Counted from the first letter of the stretch, positions 1 through 8,539 are shown. The stretch: DNA of 64,000 nucleotides from Paenibacillus camerounensis (GCF_000723885.1 NZ_CCDG010000021.1:124001-188000), one strand, 5' to 3'. The notes: generated from the letters alone by a model not told the origin. A program made the numbers and translations.

Positions 1-763
1 GCCTGCCCAGAGCCAGCTCGGTTTCGATGCCTGCTTTGGCGAATATACCAACCGTTCCGCCCTCCATGACCATCCCTTTATAGGCTTCAGGGGAGTTTAC
101 AATAGCATGATTCCATAGCCGTACAGCATTGGCCTGTGCCCAGCTGTCAGCAGCATTAGCCAGATAAGTGGCTTGTTCGTGCTGAATCCACGGCTCAAGC
201 GCTACAAGCTCTGGAGTCAGCTCTGATTCTTGGGATAGGGGATGTTCGGGAGCAAAAATGAGCACCGTCTCATCCGGGGCGATGTCCTGTGTCTGAAAGG
301 CTTCATTATCATTATCCGTCATATGAAGCACCGCGAGCTGAATATCCCGGCTGCGCAGCCGCTCCCTGAGCGAAGCGTCATTGTGTACGTTCAGAGTGAC
401 ATCGATTCCCGGGTGAAGGTGGATGAATCGGGACAGTATTTTTGGCAAAGTATATGTACCAGGTATATAGGAAGCTTCCAGCTCCAGATTACCGGATGAA
501 AGGGACGAGAACTGCTTTAGACTCCGTTCAGCTTCCACCGCAAGCGACACAATCCGCACAGCATACTGGTAAAGCGCCCGGCCGGCATCCGTCAAGAGAA
601 CACGTCCGCTGCGGTATTGGAACAGGGAGGTTCCGAGCTCCGTCTCCAGGCTTTTCATATGGAAGGAAACCGTGGGCTGCTTTAGGCCGAGCTCGGCGGC
701 TACATCTGTAACTTTCTTATATTTTTCAATCAGGACGACGATTTGCAGTTTAGTTATATTCAT
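1..763 (-). CDS. LysR-family transcriptional regulator (partial, 3' end outside window)
   Basis: Reading the minus strand from an ATG at 763 gives an open frame of 254 codons that runs off the left edge. A GGAGG ribosome site lies just upstream (around 771-775). The N-terminus carries a LysR-type winged helix-turn-helix: it starts MNITKLQIVVLIEKYKK, followed by VAAELGLKQPTVSFHMKSLE. The rest fits the periplasmic-binding-like effector domain. It is divergent from pstS, and the spacer between them contains overlapping ATCTAT/ATAGAT inverted repeats suited to a LysR tetramer. Typical members are about 300 residues, so roughly 40-50 residues are missing. The ligand cannot be told; control of pst is only a possibility. 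Confidence 0.9.
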   Translation of the reverse strand, partial: MNITKLQIVVLIEKYKKVTDVAAELGLKQPTVSFHMKSLETELGTSLFQYRSGRVLLTDAGRALYQYAVRIVSLAVEAERSLKQFSSLSSGNLELEASYIPGTYTLPKILSRFIHLHPGIDVTLNVHNDASLRERLRSRDIQLAVLHMTDNDNEAFQTQDIAPDETVLIFAPEHPLSQESELTPELVALEPWIQHEQATYLANAADSWAQANAVRLWNHAIVNSPEAYKGMVMEGGTVGIFAKAGIETELALGR

Positions 764-801
764 GACTTTCCTCCGCTTAAATGGTGAACAGATGTTACTT
801 T

Positions 802-828
802 ATCTATCTAATATAGATTATATCTATA
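802..828. promoter_or_regulatory. overlapping inverted repeats in LysR/pstS divergent spacer
   Basis: ATCTAT (802-807), ATAGAT (813-818) and ATCTAT (822-827) form two overlapping inverted repeats that share the middle element. The 812-828 part is a perfect 7-3-7 dyad. This is the kind of site bound by LysR-family tetramers, and it sits 39-65 bp upstream of the LysR start. A possible -10 for pstS, TAGAAT, lies at 903-908 with no good -35, as expected for an activator-dependent promoter. I could not identify a convincing PhoP box. Confidence 0.5.
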
Positions 829-1015
829 ACAATATACATTTTCTATTAGTATTTTTATCTTTCGCTTTACAAAACGCAGACTTTTATCTAACGAACGGGT
901 TCTAGAATAAGAAGAGTAAAGCGGAGAGACAACATAGAGGAAGCTTCCAAAGTGAGTTTTGTAGAAGCAGATTCAATGGTGCACTAAAACACAAACTTTA
1001 GGAGGAACAAAATCA

Positions 1016-1969
1016 ATGCAATTCAGAAAATCGTGGATCATGGCTCTGGCACTAACAAGCGTAGTAGCACTTTCGGCATGCGGTAACAGCAACAATGCGG
1101 CAACTAATAACGGGGGCAACAACGCAGCTGCGACAAACACACCTACAGAGAGCAGCAGCGGTGCAGACTTAAGCGGATCGATCCTGGCTTCAGGTTCTAC
1201 AGCATTACAACCATTGGTTGAACTGGCAGCTGAAAGCTTCATGGATGCTAACAGCGGCGTTGATATTCAGGTTCAAGGCGGCGGCAGCGGTACCGGTCTT
1301 ACTCAGGTTTCTGAAGGCCAGGTAGATATCGGTAACTCTGACGTATTCGCAGAAGAGAAATTGAAGGATGCCGATGCTGCAAAAGCGGAAGCACTCGTAG
1401 ACCATCAGGTAGCGGTTGTTGCAATCGCAGCAGTATCTAACCCGGATGCAGGTGTTGACAGCTTGACCAAACAGCAGCTGGTTGATATTTTCACCGGTAA
1501 AATCACTAACTGGAGCGAAGTTGGCGGTACCGACCAGGCGATTCAGATCATCAACCGTCCAAGCAGCTCCGGTACACGTGCTACCTTTGAAGCATTCGCA
1601 CTCGGAACGAAGACAGAAGACCTTCAAGGTTCCGTACAAGAGGATTCCTCCGGTACTGTTAAGAAGATGATCGGCGAAACACCGGGAGCAATCGGTTACC
1701 TTGCATTGTCCTACCTCGATGACACTATTAAGACTATTAACTATGACGGCGTTGAGCCTTCCGTAGACAACGTAGTGAGCGGTGATTATCCGGTATGGGC
1801 ATACCAGCACATGTACACTAACGGTGAACCTAATGAAGTTGTAAAAGCATTCCTTGATTACATGCTGACTGATGAAGTACAGAACGGTGATGTTGTTGAG
1901 CTGGGATACATTCCTGCTTCTGCAATGCAGGTTTCCCGTGATGTAGAAGGTAACGTAACAGCGAAATAA
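1016..1969 (+). CDS. pstS: phosphate ABC transporter substrate-binding lipoprotein PstS
   Basis: A 317-residue PBP-like protein with a lipoprotein signal: a hydrophobic segment ending LSAC, with the lipidated cysteine at residue 22, followed by an Asn/Ala/Thr-rich linker. The phosphate-binding signature SGSTALQPL begins the mature domain, and GGGSGTGL and SSSGTRATFE are further phosphate-ligand loops of the PstS family. It captures phosphate outside the membrane for PstC/PstA. GGAGGA lies at 1001-1006 before ATG 1016. It is first in pstSCAB, and a hairpin follows it. The family is very clear. Confidence 0.97.
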   Translation: MQFRKSWIMALALTSVVALSACGNSNNAATNNGGNNAAATNTPTESSSGADLSGSILASGSTALQPLVELAAESFMDANSGVDIQVQGGGSGTGLTQVSEGQVDIGNSDVFAEEKLKDADAAKAEALVDHQVAVVAIAAVSNPDAGVDSLTKQQLVDIFTGKITNWSEVGGTDQAIQIINRPSSSGTRATFEAFALGTKTEDLQGSVQEDSSGTVKKMIGETPGAIGYLALSYLDDTIKTINYDGVEPSVDNVVSGDYPVWAYQHMYTNGEPNEVVKAFLDYMLTDEVQNGDVVELGYIPASAMQVSRDVEGNVTAK

Positions 1970-2015
1970 ACCAGGCTTAACACAGGATATTATCCAGTAG
2001 AACTTCATGTGAATT

Positions 2016-2038
2016 AGAGGCGGAATTCTTCTGCCTCT
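2016..2038 (+). terminator. intercistronic hairpin / partial terminator between pstS and pstC
   Basis: AGAGGCGGAA (2016-2025) pairs with TTCTGCCTCT (2029-2038) in a 10-bp stem with one G-U pair and a TTC loop, followed by CTTTTC. It probably lets some transcription through, giving more pstS than pstCAB message, or protects the pstS 3' end. Confidence 0.75.
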
Positions 2039-2065
2039 CTTTTCACTTTAGAAAGAGGGAGCATC

Positions 2066-2968
2066 TTGCGGGGAAAAACAAACAAAAAAAAGATCGAAAA
2101 ACATCATATTGAGGACTTGGTTGGACGTATTTATATGTCCTTTTGCGTGCTGCTTCTGATCGTGATCATTGTTTCAATGGTCTATTTCGTAGCGTCCAAA
2201 GGTTTAGCCAATTTTATCAGCGGCAGAGTAAGCTTGTCGGATTTCCTCTTTGGAACAAAATGGGCGCCTGAGGCAGATACACCTTCATTCGGGGCGCTGC
2301 CCTTCATCTCCGGTTCATTCCTGGTAACACTGCTCGCGGCGTTGATTGCTAGCCCGCTGAGTATCTGTGCAGCACTGTTCATGACTGAAATTGTTCCGGG
2401 GTGGGGGAAAAAGCTGCTGCAGCCGGTTATTGAGCTGCTCTCCGGTATTCCATCCGTTGTATACGGCTTTGTAGGCCTCAGTGTTATTGTTCCGTTCCTT
2501 CGGGATACGTTTCCCGGCCAGGGCATCGGGGTTGCTGCAGGCGCGCTTGTGCTGTCGGTCATGATCCTTCCGACGATAACAAGCGTGGCTGCAGATGCGC
2601 TTGCTTCTTTGCCGCAAAATTTGAAAGAATCTTCATTTGCGCTTGGTGCCACCCGCTGGCAGACGATCTCCCGGGTCATTCTCCCGACTACAATGCCGGC
2701 CATCATGACCGGGGTAGTACTGGGGATGGCCCGCGCATTCGGTGAAGCGCTGGCTGTCCAGATGGTTATCGGTAATGCGCCTTTCGTGCCGCGTTCACTC
2801 TTTGAATCGGCCTCCACGCTGACGAGTGTCATTACGCTCAGTATGGGGAACACAACATTGGGTTCGACGTTAAATAACGCGCTGTGGAGTATGGCGCTGG
2901 TTCTTATGCTGATGACGTTTGTATTCGTCCTCCTCGTAAGAATGCTCGAAAGGAGAAATAAGATTTGA
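2066..2968 (+). CDS. pstC: phosphate ABC transporter permease PstC
   Basis: A 300-residue integral membrane permease. The N-terminus is basic (RGKTNKKKIEKHH), followed by a membrane segment and the binding-protein-dependent permease domain. The EAA-type loop that contacts the ATPase reads ESSFALGATRWQTISRVILP. A conserved GIPSVVYGFVG stretch is typical of PstC. The start is TTG 2066, preceded by AGAGGG. Its stop overlaps the pstA start by 4 nt, so translation is probably coupled. With PstA it forms the phosphate channel. Confidence 0.95.
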   Translation: MRGKTNKKKIEKHHIEDLVGRIYMSFCVLLLIVIIVSMVYFVASKGLANFISGRVSLSDFLFGTKWAPEADTPSFGALPFISGSFLVTLLAALIASPLSICAALFMTEIVPGWGKKLLQPVIELLSGIPSVVYGFVGLSVIVPFLRDTFPGQGIGVAAGALVLSVMILPTITSVAADALASLPQNLKESSFALGATRWQTISRVILPTTMPAIMTGVVLGMARAFGEALAVQMVIGNAPFVPRSLFESASTLTSVITLSMGNTTLGSTLNNALWSMALVLMLMTFVFVLLVRMLERRNKI

Positions 2969-3861
2969 AGCCGAAAACAGCAGACAAAATCGCCACTACC
3001 TTCATCGTCTTTTTCGCATTGCTTATTGTAGCCATCCTGATTGGCCTTTTGGGATACATCCTGGTACGGGGACTCAATCATATCAGCTGGGATTTCTTAA
3101 CCTCGGCACCGCAAAAAATCCGCGCAGGCGGCGGGGTAGGGCCGCAGCTCTTTAACTCGCTCTACCTGCTCGTACTGACCCTGCTCATTACCGTTCCGCT
3201 CGGCCTTGGCGCCGGTATCTTCATGGCGGAATATGCCCGTCCCGGCAAGCTTACGAACTTCATCCGTCTGATTGTGGAAGTACTGTCATCCTTCCCTTCG
3301 ATCATTGTCGGCCTGTTCGGCCTCTTGCTGATCGTGAACTATTTCGAACTCGGATTCTCATTGATTTCAGGTGCTATAGCCCTTACATTCTTCAATCTGC
3401 CGCTGATGGTACGTATTACAGAGCAGGCCTTCCGCACTGTACCAAAAGCCCAGAAGGAAGCCGGATTCGCTCTCGGTTTATCCAAGTGGAAGATTGTAAC
3501 CTCAGTGCTGCTTCCGGTAGCCTTGCCTACAATCATTACCGGAACCATTTTATCCGCAGGACGTGTATTTGGTGAAGCGGCGGCCCTGATGTTCACAGCG
3601 GGAATGAGCAGCCCGCGTCTGAATTTCTCAGACTGGAATCCGCTGCATGCTAATTCTCCGCTGAACCCGTTCCGTCCGGCAGAGACGCTGGCGGTTCATA
3701 TCTGGAAAATCAACAGTGAGGGCCTTGCACCTGATGCGATTCAAATTGCAGCCGGCGCCTCGGCGGTGCTCGTAATTACAGTGTTGCTGTTCAACCTGCT
3801 GGCCCGGTACTTCGGCAGACTTATCTACCGCAAGCTGACAGCATCCAAAAGAATAAACTAG
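2965..3861 (+). CDS. pstA: phosphate ABC transporter permease PstA
   Basis: A 298-residue permease with six predicted membrane segments. It has the PstA-type sequence SSFPSIIVGLFGLLL and an ATPase-contact loop KEAGFALGLSKWKIVTSVLLP. The start is TTG 2965, overlapping the pstC stop (TTGA). AGGAGA at 2951-2956 supplies the ribosome site. It is the second half of the phosphate channel, with normal length and order for pstSCAB. Confidence 0.95.
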   Translation: MKPKTADKIATTFIVFFALLIVAILIGLLGYILVRGLNHISWDFLTSAPQKIRAGGGVGPQLFNSLYLLVLTLLITVPLGLGAGIFMAEYARPGKLTNFIRLIVEVLSSFPSIIVGLFGLLLIVNYFELGFSLISGAIALTFFNLPLMVRITEQAFRTVPKAQKEAGFALGLSKWKIVTSVLLPVALPTIITGTILSAGRVFGEAAALMFTAGMSSPRLNFSDWNPLHANSPLNPFRPAETLAVHIWKINSEGLAPDAIQIAAGASAVLVITVLLFNLLARYFGRLIYRKLTASKRIN

Positions 3862-3897
3862 CAGGTATTTATTAGAGACAAACAGGAGGAGTAAGAG

Positions 3898-4671
3898 ATG
3901 GGAACAGCGGCAGCGGTACGCGAATCATTTCAAACAGAGAATCTTAGCATTTTTTACGGGACTTACGAAGCGGTTAAGGGAATTAGCCTGCCTTTTGCCC
4001 AGAATACAGTTACGGCGCTGATTGGTCCCTCAGGCTGCGGTAAATCAACCTTTCTCCGTTCACTGAACCGGATGAATGACGATATTTCCGGCTCAACAAC
4101 CAAAGGCAGCATCTGGATCGACGGAGTGGATATTAACGCTCAGGGGACAGATGTTATCAAGCTGCGCCAGAAGATCGGAATGGTCTGGCAGAAGCCGAAC
4201 CCGTTCTACAAATCCATTTATGACAATATTGCCTTTGGTCCAAAGTATCATGGCATCAAAGGCAAGGCTGCACTGGATGAGATCGTTGAGAGCAGCCTGC
4301 GCCGCGCCGCCCTGTGGGATGAAGTCAAGGACCGGCTGAAAGATTCTGCACTCGCCCTGTCAGGCGGCCAGCAGCAGCGCCTCTGCATCGCCCGTGCCTT
4401 GTCGGTTAACCCGCAAATCCTCCTGCTCGATGAGCCTGCTTCCGCACTTGACCCTGTATCGACAGGTAAGGTGGAGGAGCTGATCAAGGAGCTGAAAGAA
4501 GAGCTGCGCATTGTTATCGTTACACACAATATGCAGCAGGCAGCGCGTATTTCGGATTACACGGCTTACTTCTATCTTGGTTCGCTTGTGGAATATGACA
4601 AGACTGAGAAGGTATTCAGCAATCCGGAGAACCAGATGACCCAGGAATACATTATGGGCCGCTTCGGCTGA
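3898..4671 (+). CDS. pstB: phosphate ABC transporter ATP-binding protein PstB
   Basis: A 257-residue ABC ATPase. Walker [10 protein letters not shown] is at residues 43-51, the ABC signature LSGGQQQR near 154, and Walker B LLLDEP near 176. [10 protein letters not shown] and [15 protein letters not shown] are characteristic of PstB, and the length is normal. AGGAGG lies just before ATG 3898. It powers phosphate import through PstC/PstA. A rho-independent terminator closes the operon right after it. No phoU gene follows, unlike in many other bacteria. Confidence 0.97.
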   Translation: MGTAAAVRESFQTENLSIFYGTYEAVKGISLPFAQNTVTALIGPSGCGKSTFLRSLNRMNDDISGSTTKGSIWIDGVDINAQGTDVIKLRQKIGMVWQKPNPFYKSIYDNIAFGPKYHGIKGKAALDEIVESSLRRAALWDEVKDRLKDSALALSGGQQQRLCIARALSVNPQILLLDEPASALDPVSTGKVEELIKELKEELRIVIVTHNMQQAARISDYTAYFYLGSLVEYDKTEKVFSNPENQMTQEYIMGRFG

Positions 4672-4690
4672 GTCCGGTTAGGCATGAAGG

Positions 4691-4718
4691 GAAGCATCCT
4701 TAGGGTTGCTTCTTTTTT
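4691..4718 (+). terminator. rho-independent terminator after pstB
   Basis: GAAGCATCC and GGTTGCTTC form a stem with one mismatch, followed by TTTTTT. It lies 20 nt after the pstB stop. Confidence 0.85.
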
Positions 4719-4722
4719 CACT

Positions 4723-4771
4723 TGTAAAACTAATGGTATTAGTTTATATTATAACTAATATCATTAGTTTT
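4723..4771 (+). promoter_or_regulatory. promoter with doubled palindromic operator (probable TetR autoregulatory site)
   Basis: Two near-identical dyads, AACTAAT-GGT-ATTAGTT (4728-4744) and AACTAAT-ATC-ATTAGTT (4753-4769), are arranged as a larger imperfect inverted repeat (4726-4744 and 4753-4771) with an 8-nt AT spacer. A possible -35 TTGTAA (4723-4728) and -10 TATATT or TATTAT (4745-4752) lie within and between the dyads. Binding would therefore block RNA polymerase. The TetR gene two reading frames downstream is the obvious candidate ligand; that link is inference. Confidence 0.75.
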
Positions 4772-4784
4772 AGGGAGGAACGAT

Positions 4785-5504
4785 ATGAGAACTACTCAGA
4801 TTGGGAACTTGGTACAGCTTACCTGGCTTCCGGATTTTTTTCCTGTGAATTGTTATCTTGTTGTTGAAGAGAATGAGCTGACCCTGATTGATGCAGCGCT
4901 GCCGTTTAGTGTAAAAGGTATTATTAGCGCTGCTGCCAAGCTGAACAAACCGGTTACAAGGATCGTTCTTACTCATGCCCACGGCGACCATGTGGGGGCA
5001 TTGGATGAGCTGAAGAGACGGCTTCCTGCAGCGAAGGTATACATCTCCGAACGCGATGCTGCCCTTTTAAGGGGGGACCGTTCTCTGCGGGCGGGTGAGC
5101 CCCGGATGCCGATTAAGGGATCAGTGCCAAAGAAGCTGAAGACCAGACCTGATGTTGTATTGCAGGAAGGGGATCTTATCGGCTCACTGCAGGCTATCAG
5201 CACACCGGGCCATACTCCGGGCTCGATGTCCTTTATAGATACACGCACCAGGGCAATAATCGCCGGTGATGCCTTTCAGGCTTTCCACAGGACAGCTGTA
5301 TCAGGCACAGTGGTTCCGCTGTTCCCTTTTCCGGCCATGGCTACCTGGAACAAAGAGCTGGCGCTGGCAAGCGCCATTAAGCTTATTGAGCTGTCACCGG
5401 CGGTACTGGCCGTAGGCCATGGCAATTTGCTTAAAGAACCTATGGAGGCAATGAAACAAGCTATCCGTAGATCAGAACAGACGCTAAGAAAGGCAGGAAG
5501 CTAA
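4785..5504 (+). CDS. MBL-fold metallo-hydrolase
   Basis: A 239-residue metallo-beta-lactamase-fold protein. The metal-binding motif HAHGDH is at residues 64-69, and further ligand histidines are seen in STPGHTPGS and near the C-terminus in VGHG. The family includes glyoxalase II-like and lactonase-like hydrolases; the substrate cannot be inferred. AGGGAGGAA lies upstream of ATG 4785. The stop abuts the start of the TetR gene, so the two form an operon behind the doubled operator at 4723-4771. Substrate and TetR ligand may be related compounds. Confidence 0.88.
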   Translation: MRTTQIGNLVQLTWLPDFFPVNCYLVVEENELTLIDAALPFSVKGIISAAAKLNKPVTRIVLTHAHGDHVGALDELKRRLPAAKVYISERDAALLRGDRSLRAGEPRMPIKGSVPKKLKTRPDVVLQEGDLIGSLQAISTPGHTPGSMSFIDTRTRAIIAGDAFQAFHRTAVSGTVVPLFPFPAMATWNKELALASAIKLIELSPAVLAVGHGNLLKEPMEAMKQAIRRSEQTLRKAGS

Positions 5505-6080
5505 ATGTCGCCCAGAGCCGGATTGGATACACAAACACTGGTACTTGCCGCAGCGGAGCTCGCTGATGAGCATGGTATGGAAGGGGTGACTCTGGCTTTG
5601 CTTGCGGCCAAGCTGGGCGTCCGATCTCCTTCCTTGTATAATCATGTTAACGGGCTTAAGGAGCTGCGCATTTTGCTGGCAACACACGGACTGCAGCTGC
5701 TGTATGCTGACATGTCAGCCGCAATAAAAGGGGTCAGCGGAGGAGAAGCTGTCCACGCCATCAGCAGAGCCTATGTAAAGTTCGCACAGCAGCGCCCCGG
5801 CCTCTACGAAACGACGCTGCAGGCTCCGGAAGAGGGGAATGCCGGCCTTGAGGAAGCAGGCGCAAAGCCCCTGCAGCTAATCATCAGTGTATTGTCCGGC
5901 TATGAGCTGGGCAAGTCAGGCGAGCTGCATGCAGTCCGGGGGTTAAGAAGCATTCTGCACGGCTTCGCTGCTCTCAGGAACAAGGGCGGCTTCGGGATGC
6001 CGCTGGACCTGGAGGAGAGCCTGATCCGGTTAATCGATGCTTATATTGCCGGAATCGGCTGTATGAGGACCGGTGATTAA
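5505..6080 (+). CDS. TetR/AcrR-family transcriptional regulator
   Basis: A 191-residue protein with an N-terminal TetR helix-turn-helix (residues about 8-50). The recognition region reads AAKLGVRSPSLYNHVNGL, which is typical of the YP_/WHG-type TetR branch. The C-terminal half is a helical ligand-binding and dimer domain. ATG 5505 directly follows the TAA of the hydrolase gene, with AGGAAG as ribosome site. It probably represses its own operon through the paired dyads at 4726-4771. The inducer is unknown. Confidence 0.9.
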   Translation: MSPRAGLDTQTLVLAAAELADEHGMEGVTLALLAAKLGVRSPSLYNHVNGLKELRILLATHGLQLLYADMSAAIKGVSGGEAVHAISRAYVKFAQQRPGLYETTLQAPEEGNAGLEEAGAKPLQLIISVLSGYELGKSGELHAVRGLRSILHGFAALRNKGGFGMPLDLEESLIRLIDAYIAGIGCMRTGD

Positions 6081-6132
6081 GCAGCAAATGAATAGACGAT
6101 TGATAATTAATCCTAAGGGAGAGATGTTCAGA

Positions 6133-6813
6133 ATGGACGAGCAAGGTATTGTAACCACCTATGAAGAAATGACTGAAGTGGTGAACAGACTGGGAATACT
6201 GCCGCTGGCCCAGCTGATCCCCGGACATCCGTCGCTGAACAGGCTGACCAAGGCCGAGAACTGGCATACCGGCTCAGAGCTTGATCCTTGGGCCTGGCGG
6301 GCCAGATTCCCCGGGGAAGGGCTGGCGGGCTACGGCAAGTTCATCCGCAAGAAGGCAGTACTAGTCTCGCGGGAGTGGTTTCCGGCCTTTGTAAAGGCGG
6401 TAGGGAGCTCAATGGAGCTGGAAGAGCGGTACAACAACGGGCTGGCCAGCAGAGAGGCTGTACAGCTGCTGCAGATCATCCGCGATAATGAAGGGATTGA
6501 GACGCGGGAGCTGCGTTCGCTGGCGGAGATGAAGGCCAAAGAGAAGAAGACGGCTTTTGATAACGCGCTGAACGAGCTGCAGGGCACAGCAGACATTGTT
6601 ATTTCAGGGGTCAAAGCCCGGTTGAATACAGAGGGTGAGGTGAACGGCTGGAACAGTACGTCCTTTGAGACGGCCGCCCGCTGGATGAAGGAGAATAACC
6701 TGCCTAGCTTCGGGGGATCGCGTGAAGAAGCCGCAGAATGGCTGCAAGCGGCTATGGAAGCCCGGTGGACGAATGAGGCTCAGGCCTGGATCAATAAAGT
6801 ATTGTCTCTATAA
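6133..6813 (+). CDS. AlkZ-related (winged-helix) protein of unknown function
   Basis: A 226-residue protein from ATG 6133, chosen because AAGGGAGA (6115-6122) is well spaced. The frame is open back to a GTG at 6073, which overlaps the TetR gene. It has HTGSELDPWAWRARFPGEG followed by YGKFIRKKA, then IRDNEGIETRELRSLAEM like a winged-helix segment, and a WNSTSFETAARWM end. From memory this pattern matches Firmicute proteins labelled AlkZ-related; the resemblance to the DNA glycosylase AlkZ/YcaQ is distant, so repair activity is not claimed. It may be co-transcribed with the TetR gene. Confidence 0.7.
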   Translation: MDEQGIVTTYEEMTEVVNRLGILPLAQLIPGHPSLNRLTKAENWHTGSELDPWAWRARFPGEGLAGYGKFIRKKAVLVSREWFPAFVKAVGSSMELEERYNNGLASREAVQLLQIIRDNEGIETRELRSLAEMKAKEKKTAFDNALNELQGTADIVISGVKARLNTEGEVNGWNSTSFETAARWMKENNLPSFGGSREEAAEWLQAAMEARWTNEAQAWINKVLSL

Positions 6814-6862
6814 AAAAACGGGGGATGTCCCACGGGCCGGAAACGGCCTGCAGAACATCCCG
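6813..6862 (-). terminator. rho-independent terminator for the minus-strand small membrane gene
   Basis: Read on the minus strand, GGGATGT pairs with ACATCCC (6855-6861 and 6822-6828). An inner GGCCG/CGGCC stem lies between them, and a run of seven T follows (complement of the A run at 6813-6819). The tail is on the minus side, so it serves the gene at 6901-7074. Confidence 0.8.
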
Positions 6863-6900
6863 GTAAGCGCTTACTTGAAGGTGTATATAATAAATCAGCC

Positions 6901-7074
6901 TTACAGCATGGGTGCCAGGTAGGCAATCAGAAAATAAAGGAAACCGAATAGAAGCATGATGTAGGCTGTGTATTTGATTGCGTTGGAGGCTACGATGCTT
7001 GCATCCGTCGGGGGCTGAAGCTTAGGTCGCCCGGTTTCGGGCTGCTCCTGTTCCGGGGACATCGATTCTTTCAT
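6901..7074 (-). CDS. small single-pass membrane protein
   Basis: A 57-residue protein. ATG at 7074 is preceded by GGGAGGGAG. The frame also extends to a TTG at 7089, which would overlap the ribosome site. The first 32 residues are polar and Pro/Glu-rich (SPEQEQPETGRPKLQPPTDA). The last 22 are a hydrophobic helix, YTAYIMLLFGFLYFLIAYLAPML. It resembles small membrane proteins common in Paenibacillus. No function is recognised. It is a single-gene unit with its own terminator. Confidence 0.75.
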   Translation of the reverse strand: MKESMSPEQEQPETGRPKLQPPTDASIVASNAIKYTAYIMLLFGFLYFLIAYLAPML

Positions 7075-7203
7075 AGTGCTCCCTCCCAATATTCATGGAT
7101 CATATATGGAAATACAATCCTTAATTGTATTGTGGCATATTTGTGAATAAAATTCAACGATATTGTGAACGAAAATAAAACGAAAGTTAAAATTTAAGCA
7201 AAT

Positions 7204-7240
7204 AGCCCCCTGCTGAACTCATTGAGCACAGCAGGGGGCT
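7204..7240. terminator. 12-bp stem-loop terminator between convergent/co-directional minus genes
   Basis: AGCCCCCTGCTG (7204-7215) pairs perfectly with CAGCAGGGGGCT (7229-7240), with an inner CTC/GAG. It lies just beyond the 3' end of the aminopeptidase gene at 7277. T tracts are weak on both sides. Confidence 0.7.
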
Positions 7241-7276
7241 TGCTATTATCTCGCAGGCAACCAGGTGATTCTGGCC

Positions 7277-8506
7277 TTATGCCCAGTTTCCTGAGCGGAA
7301 AATAGGTTCTGTCTTACCGTCATCAGTGATCCCGTCAATATTCATCTCTGCTGAGCCCATCATAAAGTCCACATGCGTGAGACTATGATTCATCCCATGC
7401 CCGGCAAGCTGTTCCTTGGTCATATTAATGCCGTCCTGCAGGGTGAAGGCGTATGCTGCGCCTAGTGCCAGGTGACAGGAAGCATTTTCATCATACAGGG
7501 TTGTGAAGTAAAGAATACCGCTCTCGGAGATCGGTGAATGGTAAGGAACAAGCGCGACTTCACCAAAGTATGCCGCGCCTTCGTCCATAGCTAGCAGTGA
7601 AGCCAGAGCATCATAGCCCACTTCTGCAGTGAAATCTGTCACTTTACCATTCTCCAGGGTCAGAGTAAAGCGGTCGATAATATTACCGCTGTAGCTGAGC
7701 GGCTTGGTGCTGCTGACGGTTCCGTTCGCGCCTGTCTTGAGCGGAGCGGTGAAGACCTCTTCCGTCGGAATGTTGGCGAGAAAAGGTACACCGCGCCCGT
7801 TAACCGCACCGGCTTGACACCAGATGTGTCCTTCCGGAAGCTCGAGGGTCAGATCTGTACCCGGAGCTGTATAATGCAGCTTGCGGTATTTACGCTCATT
7901 CAGGATATCACAGCGCTGCTTCAAGCCGTCAAGATGCTTGGTCCAGGCTTCAACCGGGTTTTCATGATCAGCACGGACCGCCTTGAAAATTGCATCCCAG
8001 AGAAGTCCTACCTGCTCCTCAGCCGGGGCATCCGGAAATACTTTTGCTGCCCACGTAGGGGACGGGTAGGCCACGATGCTCCAGCTGATCTGGTTGGACA
8101 TCAGCATTTCACGATAAGGAGCCATTGCAGTGCCGGCTGTACGCTGATTGTCAGCAATCCGGCTGGCTTCGATACCGTTCAGCAGATCCGGGTTAGTGGA
8201 GACCACGTTTAAGAAAGCAGCACCCTTTTTACCCAAATCCTCCAATTCATCCGCATGCCACTTAGGCGGCTCCAAAAAGCTTTCGGCCGGAGCAAGCTCA
8301 TAACGTGTCCGTGTTACCAGCTCATCACTGTAATTCACCTTGACCTGCTTAGCTCCTGCTTCATAGGCCTGCCGCACAATCAGGCGGACCAATTCCGCAG
8401 ACTCGATATCTGCATTGATAACCAAGATTTGTCCCTGTTGGATATTGACTCCGACTTTTACCGCGAGCAGTGCATAGTTCTCCAGTTTTTGCTTGAAATC
8501 CAGCAT
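7277..8506 (-). CDS. M29-family aminopeptidase (copy 1)
   Basis: A 409-residue protein from ATG 8506 with GAGGGGAG upstream; the frame extends to a TTG at 8524. It is an AmpS/aminopeptidase T-type metallopeptidase: the metal ligands of the family are visible as E in NIPTEEVFTAP, E in YFGEVALVP, H in YHSPIS, H in the YDENASCHLALG region, and H/D in LTHVDFMMG. It removes N-terminal amino acids in the cytoplasm using two divalent metals. It lies directly downstream of a closely similar paralogue and is probably co-transcribed with it (33-nt gap). Confidence 0.93.
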   Translation of the reverse strand: MLDFKQKLENYALLAVKVGVNIQQGQILVINADIESAELVRLIVRQAYEAGAKQVKVNYSDELVTRTRYELAPAESFLEPPKWHADELEDLGKKGAAFLNVVSTNPDLLNGIEASRIADNQRTAGTAMAPYREMLMSNQISWSIVAYPSPTWAAKVFPDAPAEEQVGLLWDAIFKAVRADHENPVEAWTKHLDGLKQRCDILNERKYRKLHYTAPGTDLTLELPEGHIWCQAGAVNGRGVPFLANIPTEEVFTAPLKTGANGTVSSTKPLSYSGNIIDRFTLTLENGKVTDFTAEVGYDALASLLAMDEGAAYFGEVALVPYHSPISESGILYFTTLYDENASCHLALGAAYAFTLQDGINMTKEQLAGHGMNHSLTHVDFMMGSAEMNIDGITDDGKTEPIFRSGNWA

Positions 8507-8539
8507 TGGTCCAGCTCCCCTCAAATGTGTCTGTATATT

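Noticed and set aside
764..1015. PhoP (Pho box) repeats upstream of pstS
   Set aside because: TTTTATC and TTTACA words occur at 853, 866 and 882, but their spacing does not fit the 11-bp periodic Pho box.
2182..3081. 299-codon minus-strand frame across pstC/pstA
   Set aside because: It spans the junction of two clear permease genes and has no ribosome site.
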